Positions 9,360-15,458 of a DNA stretch of 35,475 nt are shown piece after piece. The notes under the pieces were generated by a model. The model did not search any database, was not told the DNA's origin, and saw nothing but the letters and a program-made list of their open reading frames with translations. Made by a program: the position numbers and the translations under genes. The stretch is from Saprospiraceae bacterium. Lineage in GTDB: Bacteria > Bacteroidota > Bacteroidia > Chitinophagales > Saprospiraceae. Positions within the stretch are counted from its first letter, which is position 1, and every line of letters starts with the position of its first letter. The DNA is taken from the NCBI GenBank assembly GCA_017996375.1, contig JAGOHC010000012.1:1-35475 (forward strand), in the 5' to 3' direction.

Positions 9360-9488
9360 GATAAAGGTGATTAGGTTAAATAAAATACAACGCCACACCG
9401 CAATACACGCTCTGTATTGGTAGGCATAATTATGATTCTTTTGCAAAAGTTACACCAAAAATTTCAACGCTTTTTTTTGCAGTAATAC

Positions 9489-9519
9489 ATTGTTGTAGGA
9501 TTGAAAAAAGCACAACAAT
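9489..9519 (-). promoter_or_regulatory. Direct-repeat-like hairpin at the 5' end of the predicted cas13b mRNA
   Basis: A perfect 8-bp inverted repeat, ATTGTTGT (9489-9496) and ACAACAAT (9512-9519), encloses a 15-base loop. Read on the minus strand, the core (9516 to 9492) begins GTTGTG and ends CTACAAC, the same termini as the minus-strand direct repeat (GTTGTGG...TTTACAAC), but it is 25 rather than 36 bases. It lies directly downstream of a -7 box at 9524-9531, so it would form the 5' end of the cas13b transcript. Cas13b recognising its own leader is an inference. Confidence 0.45.
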
Positions 9520-9523
9520 ACAT

Positions 9524-9531
9524 CAAATCTA
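9524..9531 (-). promoter_or_regulatory. Candidate -7 box for cas13b
   Basis: The minus strand reads TAGATTTG, matching TAnnTTTG. Transcription would start around 9516-9519 and leave a leader of about 160 bases before the GTG at 9359. No matching -33 element is evident, and such boxes occur by chance in AT-rich DNA. Confidence 0.4.
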
Positions 9532-9555
9532 CACCGTGCAAACATTGTTTTTTTT

Positions 9556-9597
9556 GTTGTAAGAACCCCCATAAGTTATTGACTTACAGGGGCTTTT
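9556..9597. other. Imperfect 16-bp hairpin between CRISPR array and cas13b promoter
   Basis: Arms 9561-9576 (AAGAACCCCCATAAGT) and 9582-9597 (ACTTACAGGGGCTTTT) pair with a five-base loop, a one-base mismatch and a CA/CA internal loop. The CCCC/GGGG and TAAGT/ACTTA blocks are perfect. Its outer edge starts GTTGTAAGAACC at 9556, matching 10 of the first 12 bases of the array repeat, and lies 52 bp before repeat 1. On the plus strand it is followed by a short TTTT. It may terminate or process the array transcript, be a leader-end element for spacer integration, or be a repeat relic. Confidence 0.45.
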
Positions 9598-9607
9598 GTG
9601 CTGCTAT

Positions 9608-10301
9608 GTTGTAAATACCTTTCAAATATAAGGCTTCCACAACCATATCTTAGCGGGGACAAAAGACCTGTTGTTGTAAATACCTTTCAAATATAAGGCT
9701 TCCACAACAGCCGATAAAAACTTATCCTAAAACAAAAAGTTGTAAATACCTTTCAAATATAAGGCTTCCACAACTGTCCGTCATGAACTGCCCCGCTATT
9801 TTCAGTTGTAAATACCTTTCAAATATAAGGCTTCCACAACCTGCTTGCGATTTAGTCCACGCTGATTGCCGTTGTAAATACCTTTCAAATATAAGGCTTC
9901 CACAACCTATTTCACTAACGTCAGCACGGGCGGCGAGTTGTAAATACCTTTCAAATATAAGGCTTCCACAACCTATAAATCGTCAGTTATGAGCAATTCC
10001 CTGTTGTAAATACCTTTCAAATATAAGGCTTCCACAACCAAAGGCATTTGCCGAATACAAGAAAAAGAGTTGTAAATACCTTTCAAATATAAGGCTTCCA
10101 CAACATCGGTTACTTGTATGCCTGCTCAATTTTGGTTGTAAATACCTTTCAAATATAAGGCTTCCACAACCTCATTAATAAGGTTATTGTGATAACGATG
10201 TTGTAAATACCTTTCAAATATAAGGCTTCCACAACGACCGTACAGGGCTTAGTATACGCACTGTAGTTGTAAATACCTTTCAAATATAAGGCTTCCGTAA
10301 T
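9608..10301 (-). CRISPR. Type VI-B CRISPR array, 11 repeats and 10 spacers
   Basis: The 36-bp repeat reads on the plus strand GTTGTAAATACC at its start and GGCTTCCACAAC at its end. Repeats start at 9608, 9673, 9739, 9805, 9871, 9937, 10003, 10069, 10135, 10200 and 10266. Spacers are 30 bp except the first and ninth, which are 29. The first ten repeats are identical; the last ends CCGTAAT instead of CCACAAC. The reverse complement begins GTTGTGGAAG, as does the known Prevotella Cas13b repeat (from memory). On that strand GUUGU/ACAAC and CCUU/AAGG pair with wobble G-U pairs between them that become A/C mismatches on the other strand. The crRNA sense is therefore the minus strand, co-directional with cas13b. 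Each repeat contains TATATTTG on that strand. Spacer targets cannot be determined here. Confidence 0.97.
10281..10288 (-). promoter_or_regulatory. -7 box (TATATTTG) in the transcription-upstream repeat; same box in every repeat
   Basis: On the minus strand every repeat carries TATATTTG at repeat positions 14-21, an exact match to the Bacteroidota -7 consensus TAnnTTTG. A transcript would start near the 3' end of the repeat and run into the next spacer, giving the 5'-spacer-repeat-3' order known for VI-B crRNAs. The box at 10281-10288 is the one upstream of the first transcribed intact spacer. It is kept even though the 5' end of this repeat is degenerate. Repeat-internal promoters are established for Neisseria type II-C arrays; their use here is inferred. 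Confidence 0.45.
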
Positions 10302-10331
10302 ATTGTCATTCATCAATTTAATGTTATCAAA

Positions 10332-10358
10332 GATATAAATACCATGCAAAAATAAAAC
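10332..10358 (-). repeat. Decayed twelfth CRISPR repeat in register
   Basis: Exactly 66 bp after the start of repeat 11, the sequence GATATAAATACCATGCAAAA and its continuation match 20 of the first 27 positions of the repeat consensus, including the block TAAATACC; beyond this the match is lost. The implied intervening spacer is 10302-10331 (30 bp). The minus strand still has TATTTTTG at 10347-10354, the same register as the -7 box of the intact repeats. Confidence 0.7.
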
Positions 10359-10382
10359 CAAACCAGTTATGGTAAATAATGC

Positions 10383-10425
10383 GTAGCCTTTTTTATGCTA
10401 CTCGTGCAAAAATATTTTATTGCAC
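10383..10425. other. Two short inverted repeats between array and oxidoreductase gene
   Basis: GTAGC (10383-10387) / GCTAC (10397-10401) with a 9-base T-rich loop, then GTGCAA (10404-10409) / TTGCAC (10420-10425) with a 10-base AT loop. They lie between the decayed repeat and the promoter at 10478. They could insulate the array from its neighbour. No poly-T tail makes them a convincing terminator on either strand. Confidence 0.3.
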
Positions 10426-10477
10426 ATGCGTAATTATCTAATCGTAATTCGTAATTTAAAAATATTGCGAAGCGTAT

Positions 10478-10485
10478 TATCTTTG
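10478..10485 (+). promoter_or_regulatory. -7 box upstream of the Gfo/Idh/MocA gene
   Basis: TATCTTTG is an exact TAnnTTTG match, 20 bp before the ATG at 10506. Transcription would start about 10491, leaving a leader of roughly 15 bases. It probably drives the oxidoreductase and the lipoprotein gene behind it. Confidence 0.6.
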
Positions 10486-10505
10486 CAAAAAAAGTACGAA
10501 CTACT

Positions 10506-11480
10506 ATGGTGCATCCGCAAATAAAAATAGGCGTAATTGGCGTAGGGCATTTAGGCAAGATACACCTGCGTTGTTTGCAACAAATACCTACGATACAGGT
10601 GGTGGGTTTTTTCGATACCAATACTGCTAATGCCGAAGCGGCTAAACGAGAGTTTAATATTCCACAATTCAATACATTAGAGGCGATGTTTGTTGAAGTA
10701 GAAGCAGTAGATATAGTCACGCCAACTATCACGCATTTTGCGATAGCCGCAAAAGCTATGCAAGCAGGAAAGCACGTTTTTATAGAGAAACCTGTAACGC
10801 AAACACCCAATGAAGCAAAGCAACTTATCGCTTTGGCAGACGCGCTTCGTGTAAAAGTGCAGGTAGGGCATGTAGAGCGTTTCAATCCGGCGATGCTGTC
10901 AATCAAAGATGTTCCAGTTGCGCCAATGTTCATTGAAGCACATCGCTTGGCAACATTTAACCCGCGCGGCACAGATGTATCTGTGGTGTTGGATTTAATG
11001 ATACACGACTTAGATTTGATATTGATGGTAGTGAAATCTGCTGTCAAACAAATTAGCGCAAGCGGTGTGTGTATCGTTAGCCCCACGCACGATATTGCTA
11101 ATGCACGCATAGAATTTGAAAATGGCTGTACCGCCAACATTACAGCAAGTCGTTTGTCAATGAAGCAGATGCGTAAGTTCAGGATGTTTCAAAATGATGC
11201 ATATATCAGTCTGGATTTTTTAGAGAAAAATGCCCAAACTATTCGCTTGTACGAGGATAGTCACAAACCACCCATAGAAACGTTATTACCTTTAGAAACA
11301 CTTACCGGAACGAAGTGGATTGCGATGGATATGCCTACACCTTTACCCGTAAATGCTATCAAAATGGAGTTAGAAACATTCGCTGAAGCAATTCAGAACG
11401 ATACAACGCCGTTTGTAACTTTGCAAGATGGCTTTGCTGCTCTATCATTAGCATATCAGGTATTAGAAAAAATTAATTAA
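10506..11480 (+). CDS. Gfo/Idh/MocA family NAD(P)-dependent oxidoreductase
   Basis: A 324-residue cytosolic dehydrogenase. The N-terminal Rossmann fold has GVIGVGHLGKIH (about 8-19), followed by VDIVTPTITHF and the conserved EKPVTQTP (about 97-104). GHVERFNPA (about 122-130) and the C-terminal alpha/beta domain (IHDLDLILM) are typical. Relatives with the GHVERFNP motif often lie near lipopolysaccharide genes, and some oxidise UDP-GlcNAc at C3; the substrate here cannot be told from sequence. It probably forms an operon with the lipoprotein gene, which starts 4 bp after its stop. It is not part of the distant polysaccharide locus, which has its own WbpB-like paralogue at 18984. Confidence 0.88.
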   Translation: MVHPQIKIGVIGVGHLGKIHLRCLQQIPTIQVVGFFDTNTANAEAAKREFNIPQFNTLEAMFVEVEAVDIVTPTITHFAIAAKAMQAGKHVFIEKPVTQTPNEAKQLIALADALRVKVQVGHVERFNPAMLSIKDVPVAPMFIEAHRLATFNPRGTDVSVVLDLMIHDLDLILMVVKSAVKQISASGVCIVSPTHDIANARIEFENGCTANITASRLSMKQMRKFRMFQNDAYISLDFLEKNAQTIRLYEDSHKPPIETLLPLETLTGTKWIAMDMPTPLPVNAIKMELETFAEAIQNDTTPFVTLQDGFAALSLAYQVLEKIN

Positions 11481-11484
11481 AAAT

Positions 11485-12330
11485 ATGAAAGTACAATTTT
11501 GGGTTTTATTATTGATAATTGTAAGTTGGGTGGGTTGCAATAGCCCCGAAGAAGTGCCAAATTATTTGCATATCGAACCGTTTACACTAACGACTACGGA
11601 CGAACAAGGCTCTAATAGTCATAAAATTACGGATGCGTGGGTATATGTCGGCTCCGATTTGATTGGCGGATTTACGCTGCCCATCACATTGCCTGTGTTA
11701 GCGAAAGGAGAACAAGAGGTAACTATTTTTCCGGGTATAAGGGATAATGGTATTGCTGCTACACCGGAGTTGTATCCATTCTATCAAGCATATCAAGAAA
11801 CACGCCTTTTCCCGGAGAACGGTAGTGTGGATACAATTCGCCCAACAACAGTTTATAAGTCTTCGTCAAATTTTCAATTCATAGAATCATTTGAAGGCAA
11901 TCCAATTTTTAGTATAGACAACGATGGCGATAATATGACGAGTGTAGCAACTACAACCGAAAATGCACTCGAAGGAAAATCAGGTTATATTTATTTGACC
12001 AAGGAGCATCCGTTGATAGAGGTGGCAACCGGAGATACATACTCTTTGCCTTTTTCTGGTCAGCCGGTTTATTTAGAAATGAATTACAAAAATGACGCTA
12101 TAATAGAGGTGTGGATAGAGGGAATTGATGCAGTGAACAACTCAAGTAAGGAGCGCATTATCGGACTATTTCCAAAGGAAGATTGGAATAAAATATATAT
12201 CAACTTAACGGAAGTGCTGAAGGAGTCGCAGCTGCCAAAATATCGCATCATATTAGGCGCAAGAGTAGATACTACCGTTGAACAATCGGCATCTATATAT
12301 TTAGATAATATAAAGCTGCTGAACCAGTAA
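11485..12330 (+). CDS. Hypothetical lipoprotein
   Basis: A 281-residue protein with a lipoprotein signal: a hydrophobic stretch VLLLIIVSW and lipobox WVGC with C18 as the lipidated cysteine. The mature part looks like all-beta modules: an early domain with VYVGSDLIGGFTLP and FPGIRDNG, and a later segment with FIESFEGNPIFSIDNDGDN and IYLDNIKLL that resembles carbohydrate-binding-like jelly rolls. No enzyme motif is visible. It lies 4 bp behind the oxidoreductase gene, so the two are probably co-transcribed, and it converges on maf. Family not recognised with certainty; the function is unknown. Confidence 0.75.
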   Translation: MKVQFWVLLLIIVSWVGCNSPEEVPNYLHIEPFTLTTTDEQGSNSHKITDAWVYVGSDLIGGFTLPITLPVLAKGEQEVTIFPGIRDNGIAATPELYPFYQAYQETRLFPENGSVDTIRPTTVYKSSSNFQFIESFEGNPIFSIDNDGDNMTSVATTTENALEGKSGYIYLTKEHPLIEVATGDTYSLPFSGQPVYLEMNYKNDAIIEVWIEGIDAVNNSSKERIIGLFPKEDWNKIYINLTEVLKESQLPKYRIILGARVDTTVEQSASIYLDNIKLLNQ

Positions 12331-12348
12331 TTGCGATAAGTGTTTGTT

Positions 12349-12939
12349 TTAAAAAGCAAGAATATGTTGATACACTTCGCGCATTGGCAGCCCCATGATG
12401 TTACTGTATGAGCCTTCTATTCGGGCAACTTTACATAGCCCGAGCCATTCTTGTATGCCATACGCGCCAGCCTTATCGAAAGGTTGATATTGTGTGATGT
12501 AATAATCTATTTCGGCATCTGAGAGATTATCTATAAAAACGGAAGAAGTAACGGAAAATCGAACTTGCTTATCGCGATTGCATAAACATACGCCAGTAAT
12601 AACATCGTGGCGATGTCCGGCTAATTGGCGGAGAATATTTTTCGCATCGCTTGCATTGGCGGGTTTTCCAAATATCAAATTATTTAAAATAACAACACTG
12701 TCAGCAGCTAAAATGACTGATGCCGTATCAGAAGCAAACTGTGGCAGAATGGCATTTGCTTTGAGGGTTGCCAAATATTCGGGTACCTCTGCAACAGGCA
12801 TATCAGCTGGGTAAGTTTCATCAACATTAGGGGCGAATACCTCAAATCTAAAGCCAGCTTCGTGCAACAACTGTTGCCTCCGTGGTGAGGCAGAAGCTAA
12901 AATGATAGGTTTGGACGAGTGTAAATAGGTAGCGGTCAT
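12349..12939 (-). CDS. maf: Maf family nucleotide pyrophosphatase
   Basis: A 196-residue house-cleaning enzyme that hydrolyses non-canonical or UTP/dTTP-type nucleoside triphosphates to monophosphates. Signature motifs are IILASASPRRQQLL (about 12-25), FEVFAPNVDETYP, VILAADSVVILN with the catalytic aspartate, GKPANASDAKNILRQLAGHRHDVITGVCL, and the C-terminal KAGAYGIQEW and VARIEGSYSNIMGLP. The ATG at 12939 (MTATYLHSSKPIILAS) places the motif as in relatives; an upstream TTG at 12957 would add six unlikely residues. The gene lies 38 bp downstream of degQ on the same strand. Confidence 0.94.
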   Translation of the reverse strand: MTATYLHSSKPIILASASPRRQQLLHEAGFRFEVFAPNVDETYPADMPVAEVPEYLATLKANAILPQFASDTASVILAADSVVILNNLIFGKPANASDAKNILRQLAGHRHDVITGVCLCNRDKQVRFSVTSSVFIDNLSDAEIDYYITQYQPFDKAGAYGIQEWLGLCKVARIEGSYSNIMGLPMREVYQHILAF

Positions 12940-12977
12940 GCAAAAAATGATAATCAAATTTAGCCGACAAGTTACAC

Positions 12978-14384
12978 TTATAATGCAAATGCGTAGTAGT
13001 AATCGCCTTGGTAATTTTCATAGAAACCTTCGAGCATGACTTTCCCTTTGTGCTCGTTCAGTATATCTAAAATCATATCAATATCTTTAATCGGCTTTTC
13101 ATTCACTTTAGTTATAATGAACCCGGGCTCCATGTTTGTACGCGCAACTTTGCTGTTGCGGAAAATACTGATAACTTTCACACCAGATTTTTTCCATTTG
13201 TTTAATTCATTGTTGTTGAGGTTACGTAACTCAAAACCAATATCGCGTAGGATACGGTCGCTTTTAACCATATTTATACCGCTATGAATATTTTTTAGCG
13301 TTACAGCAGTATTGCGCTTGCTTCCTTCACGGAAATATGCTACCTCAACTTTGTTGCCAGGGCGGTAGCCCGCAATTTGTTCTTGTAGCTCCGGAACGGA
13401 ATTTACCATGTGATTATTTACACTAATGATGACATCGCCTTGCCGGAGTCCGGCAGCTTCTGCGCCTCCATTTGGTGTGATGCGCGTAATGACAACGCCT
13501 TGAATATTTTTAAGGTCTAATTCTTTAGCGACTTCTTCCGTAACCTCTTCTATGCTGATACCCAGAATACCGCGCTGCACAATACCGTATTCACGGAGAT
13601 CTTTTATTACCTTGCGGACAATGTTTGACGGTACGGCGAAGGAATAACCTTCATATCTTCCGGACTGTGTGATGATAGCTGTATTAATGCCCACCAATTC
13701 ACCATTCGTATTAATCAATGCACCACCACTGTTTCCAGGGTTTACCGCCGCATCGGTTTGAATAAATGATTCGATTCGATACTTATCTTCCAAGATATTT
13801 ATATCGCGTGCTTTAGCACTGACGATACCCGCCGTTACCGTTGACGATAAATTAAAAGGATTGCCTACGGCTAATACCCATTCGCCAACGCGGATAGAAT
13901 CAGAGTTGCCAAATATTACAGTTGGAAGATTGCTTTCCTCAATTTTTAACAATGCCAAATCGGTAGAGGGGTCTGTTCCGATAATTTTTGCTTTCAGCTC
14001 TCGCCGATCGCTTAAAGTTACTTGAATATCATTACTGCCTTCTATGACGTGGTTATTTGTCACGATCAAGCCATCAGCCGAAACGATAACTCCAGAGCCA
14101 GTTGAAGCACCATAGGCTTCGCCATCCCAAAATCCATATTGTGAACCTGCAATAGCGCGGATATTCACCACCGATGGAGTAGCCACTTCTGCAGCCTTAA
14201 TAAAATTGGTTGGAGCAGATGAGAGAAATGTTCGTTGCGAAAATTCATCAGAGAAGTTGGCAAATTGTGCCTTTACTCCTTGTAGGTTGAACGGGTATTT
14301 TTTACTAAAGTGCCAATGAAATATGCCATAAGACACTAACGCGCTAACACATGCTGCACTCAACAGGATGAAAATACTTCGCAT
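12978..14384 (-). CDS. degQ: Do/DegQ-type periplasmic serine protease (HtrA family) with PDZ domains
   Basis: A 468-residue periplasmic protease and chaperone for misfolded envelope proteins. It has an N-terminal hydrophobic signal or anchor (IFILLSAACVSALVSYGIF, about 4-22), then a trypsin-like domain with catalytic triad H112 (NNHVIEG), D142 (STDLALL) and S219 (NPGNSGGAL). PDZ1 covers about 270-360 (VVITRITPNGGAEAAGLRQGDVI). A shorter second PDZ follows to the C-terminus (about 385-465, GFIITKVNEKPIKDIDMIL). The length fits two-PDZ Bacteroidota homologues. The gene is divergent from dapF and upstream of maf. Substrates are unknown. Confidence 0.94.
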   Translation of the reverse strand: MRSIFILLSAACVSALVSYGIFHWHFSKKYPFNLQGVKAQFANFSDEFSQRTFLSSAPTNFIKAAEVATPSVVNIRAIAGSQYGFWDGEAYGASTGSGVIVSADGLIVTNNHVIEGSNDIQVTLSDRRELKAKIIGTDPSTDLALLKIEESNLPTVIFGNSDSIRVGEWVLAVGNPFNLSSTVTAGIVSAKARDINILEDKYRIESFIQTDAAVNPGNSGGALINTNGELVGINTAIITQSGRYEGYSFAVPSNIVRKVIKDLREYGIVQRGILGISIEEVTEEVAKELDLKNIQGVVITRITPNGGAEAAGLRQGDVIISVNNHMVNSVPELQEQIAGYRPGNKVEVAYFREGSKRNTAVTLKNIHSGINMVKSDRILRDIGFELRNLNNNELNKWKKSGVKVISIFRNSKVARTNMEPGFIITKVNEKPIKDIDMILDILNEHKGKVMLEGFYENYQGDYYYAFAL

Positions 14385-14459
14385 AATTAAAAAAAATTTA
14401 TTCTTTGAAATGTAACAGAATTTTAACGATAAAATATCGAGTTTGTTTTACAACTAAGT

Positions 14460-14467
14460 TAAATTTG
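14460..14467 (+). promoter_or_regulatory. Candidate -7 box for dapF
   Basis: TAAATTTG fits TAnnTTTG, 28 bp before the ATG at 14496. A TTTG at 14442-14445 is closer than the usual -33 spacing. It lies in the 111-bp region between the divergent degQ and dapF genes. Confidence 0.45.
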
Positions 14468-14495
14468 TGCTTTTTATTATGAAATCAAAACTCTG

Positions 14496-15290
14496 ATGAA
14501 TATTCCATTCTATAAATACCACGGAACGGGCAATGATTTTGTCGTTGTGGATAATCGCGAAAAAATAGTTAACCCAGATGACCAACAACTTATTGCTGCA
14601 ATATGCGACAGGCGTTTCGGAGTAGGGAGTGACGGATTTATGTTGTTGCAGAATAAAACAGGGTATGACTTCGAAATGAAATACTACAATGCCGACGGAA
14701 AAGAATCGTCAATGTGTGGAAATGGTGGCAGATGTATTGTCGCTTTTGCAAAAAAACTCAATATTATACAAAATACATATGCAAAGTTCTATGCCATTGA
14801 CGGCGAACATGAAGCTAACATAGAAGGAGAATGGGTAGAGTTGAAAATGCGTCCGGTATTTCAAATCATCAAGGGTAATAATCATTTTATTTTAGATACA
14901 GGCTCTCCTCATTACGTGACTTTTGTAAACAGACTTGCGTCCATAAATGTGAAAGCTGACGGAAAATCAATTCGTAATTCAGAGGCTTTTCGCAAAGATG
15001 GAATCAATGTAAACTTTGTAGAAAAGAATCATGATGGACTGACAGTTTATACCTATGAGCGTGGTGTTGAAGACGAAACGCTTTCTTGCGGTACCGGCGT
15101 GGTGGCATCGGCGTTGGCATACCTTTTTGATACAGGCTTGAAGCCACCTGTGATTAATGTAACTACGAAGGGTGGTAAGTTGCAAGTGAAGCAACAACGC
15201 TTCGAAAAAGGGTTTGACAATATTTGGCTCTGTGGACCAACGCATTTATCTTTTAGTGGAGATTATTTTTGTGAAACGCTTCAATTATAA
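14496..15290 (+). CDS. dapF: Diaminopimelate epimerase
   Basis: A 264-residue cofactor-independent racemase that converts LL- to meso-diaminopimelate for peptidoglycan and lysine synthesis. It begins with the conserved FYKYHGTGNDFVVVDN, and both catalytic cysteines are visible: C74 in MCGNGGRC and C198 in LSCGTGVVAS. Other family marks are RRFGVGSDGFML and DTGSPHYV. Length is normal. It is preceded by its own -7 box and followed, after 168 bp, by the first gene of the polysaccharide locus. Confidence 0.97.
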   Translation: MNIPFYKYHGTGNDFVVVDNREKIVNPDDQQLIAAICDRRFGVGSDGFMLLQNKTGYDFEMKYYNADGKESSMCGNGGRCIVAFAKKLNIIQNTYAKFYAIDGEHEANIEGEWVELKMRPVFQIIKGNNHFILDTGSPHYVTFVNRLASINVKADGKSIRNSEAFRKDGINVNFVEKNHDGLTVYTYERGVEDETLSCGTGVVASALAYLFDTGLKPPVINVTTKGGKLQVKQQRFEKGFDNIWLCGPTHLSFSGDYFCETLQL

Positions 15291-15315
15291 CGCACTTCAC
15301 ATAATAAAAAAATCG

Positions 15316-15323
15316 TATATTTG
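15316..15323 (+). promoter_or_regulatory. -7 box at the head of the polysaccharide locus
   Basis: TATATTTG matches TAnnTTTG exactly, 135 bp before the ATG of the winged-helix regulator. It predicts a leader of about 128 bases ending in the palindrome at 15437-15455. Confidence 0.5.
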
Positions 15324-15436
15324 CTCCCCGCAAAATCAATTTTTAGAAAATCTACTATCACAAATTGATAACCGCTTTCGATGCCTTGTGGAAATTTTGA
15401 TTTTTTTCAAATTAACTTTAAATTATTTAGACAAAA

Positions 15437-15455
15437 TGAGTAATTTTGTTACTCA
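15437..15455 (+). promoter_or_regulatory. Palindromic operator-like site, copy 1 (GAGTA-N7-TACTC)
   Basis: TGAGTAA/TTACTCA is a perfect 7-bp inverted repeat with a 5-base centre. Its core GAGTA-N7-TACTC (15438-15454) recurs at 16030-16046. Four bases (aatc) separate it from the ATG at 15459, so protein binding, or an RNA hairpin, would block transcription or ribosome entry. No third copy was noticed in the window. Confidence 0.55.
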
Positions 15456-15458
15456 ATC

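Noticed and set aside
9360..9607. tracrRNA-like gene between array and cas13b
   Set aside because: Type VI-B crRNAs do not need a tracrRNA, and only the repeat termini, not an anti-repeat, occur here; the hairpins are listed as separate elements.
9783..9992. Open frame through the CRISPR array on the plus strand (69 codons)
   Set aside because: It repeats CKYLSNIRLPQP once per repeat unit; the 66-bp period is a multiple of three, which keeps frames open by chance.
10149..10361. Open frame on the minus strand across the array end (70 codons)
   Set aside because: It is a translation of the repeats (EALYLKGIYN). It did help reveal the decayed repeat, which appears as LFLHGIYIF in the same frame.
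10360..10505. Attachment-site duplicate of the tRNA-Ser 3' end
   Set aside because: No stretch resembling the tRNA T arm or acceptor end was found, and no integrase is present.
10367..11140. Long minus-strand open frame (257 codons) opposite the Gfo/Idh gene
   Set aside because: Composition is Cys/Ile/Thr-rich and without motifs, and the plus strand encodes a clear oxidoreductase.
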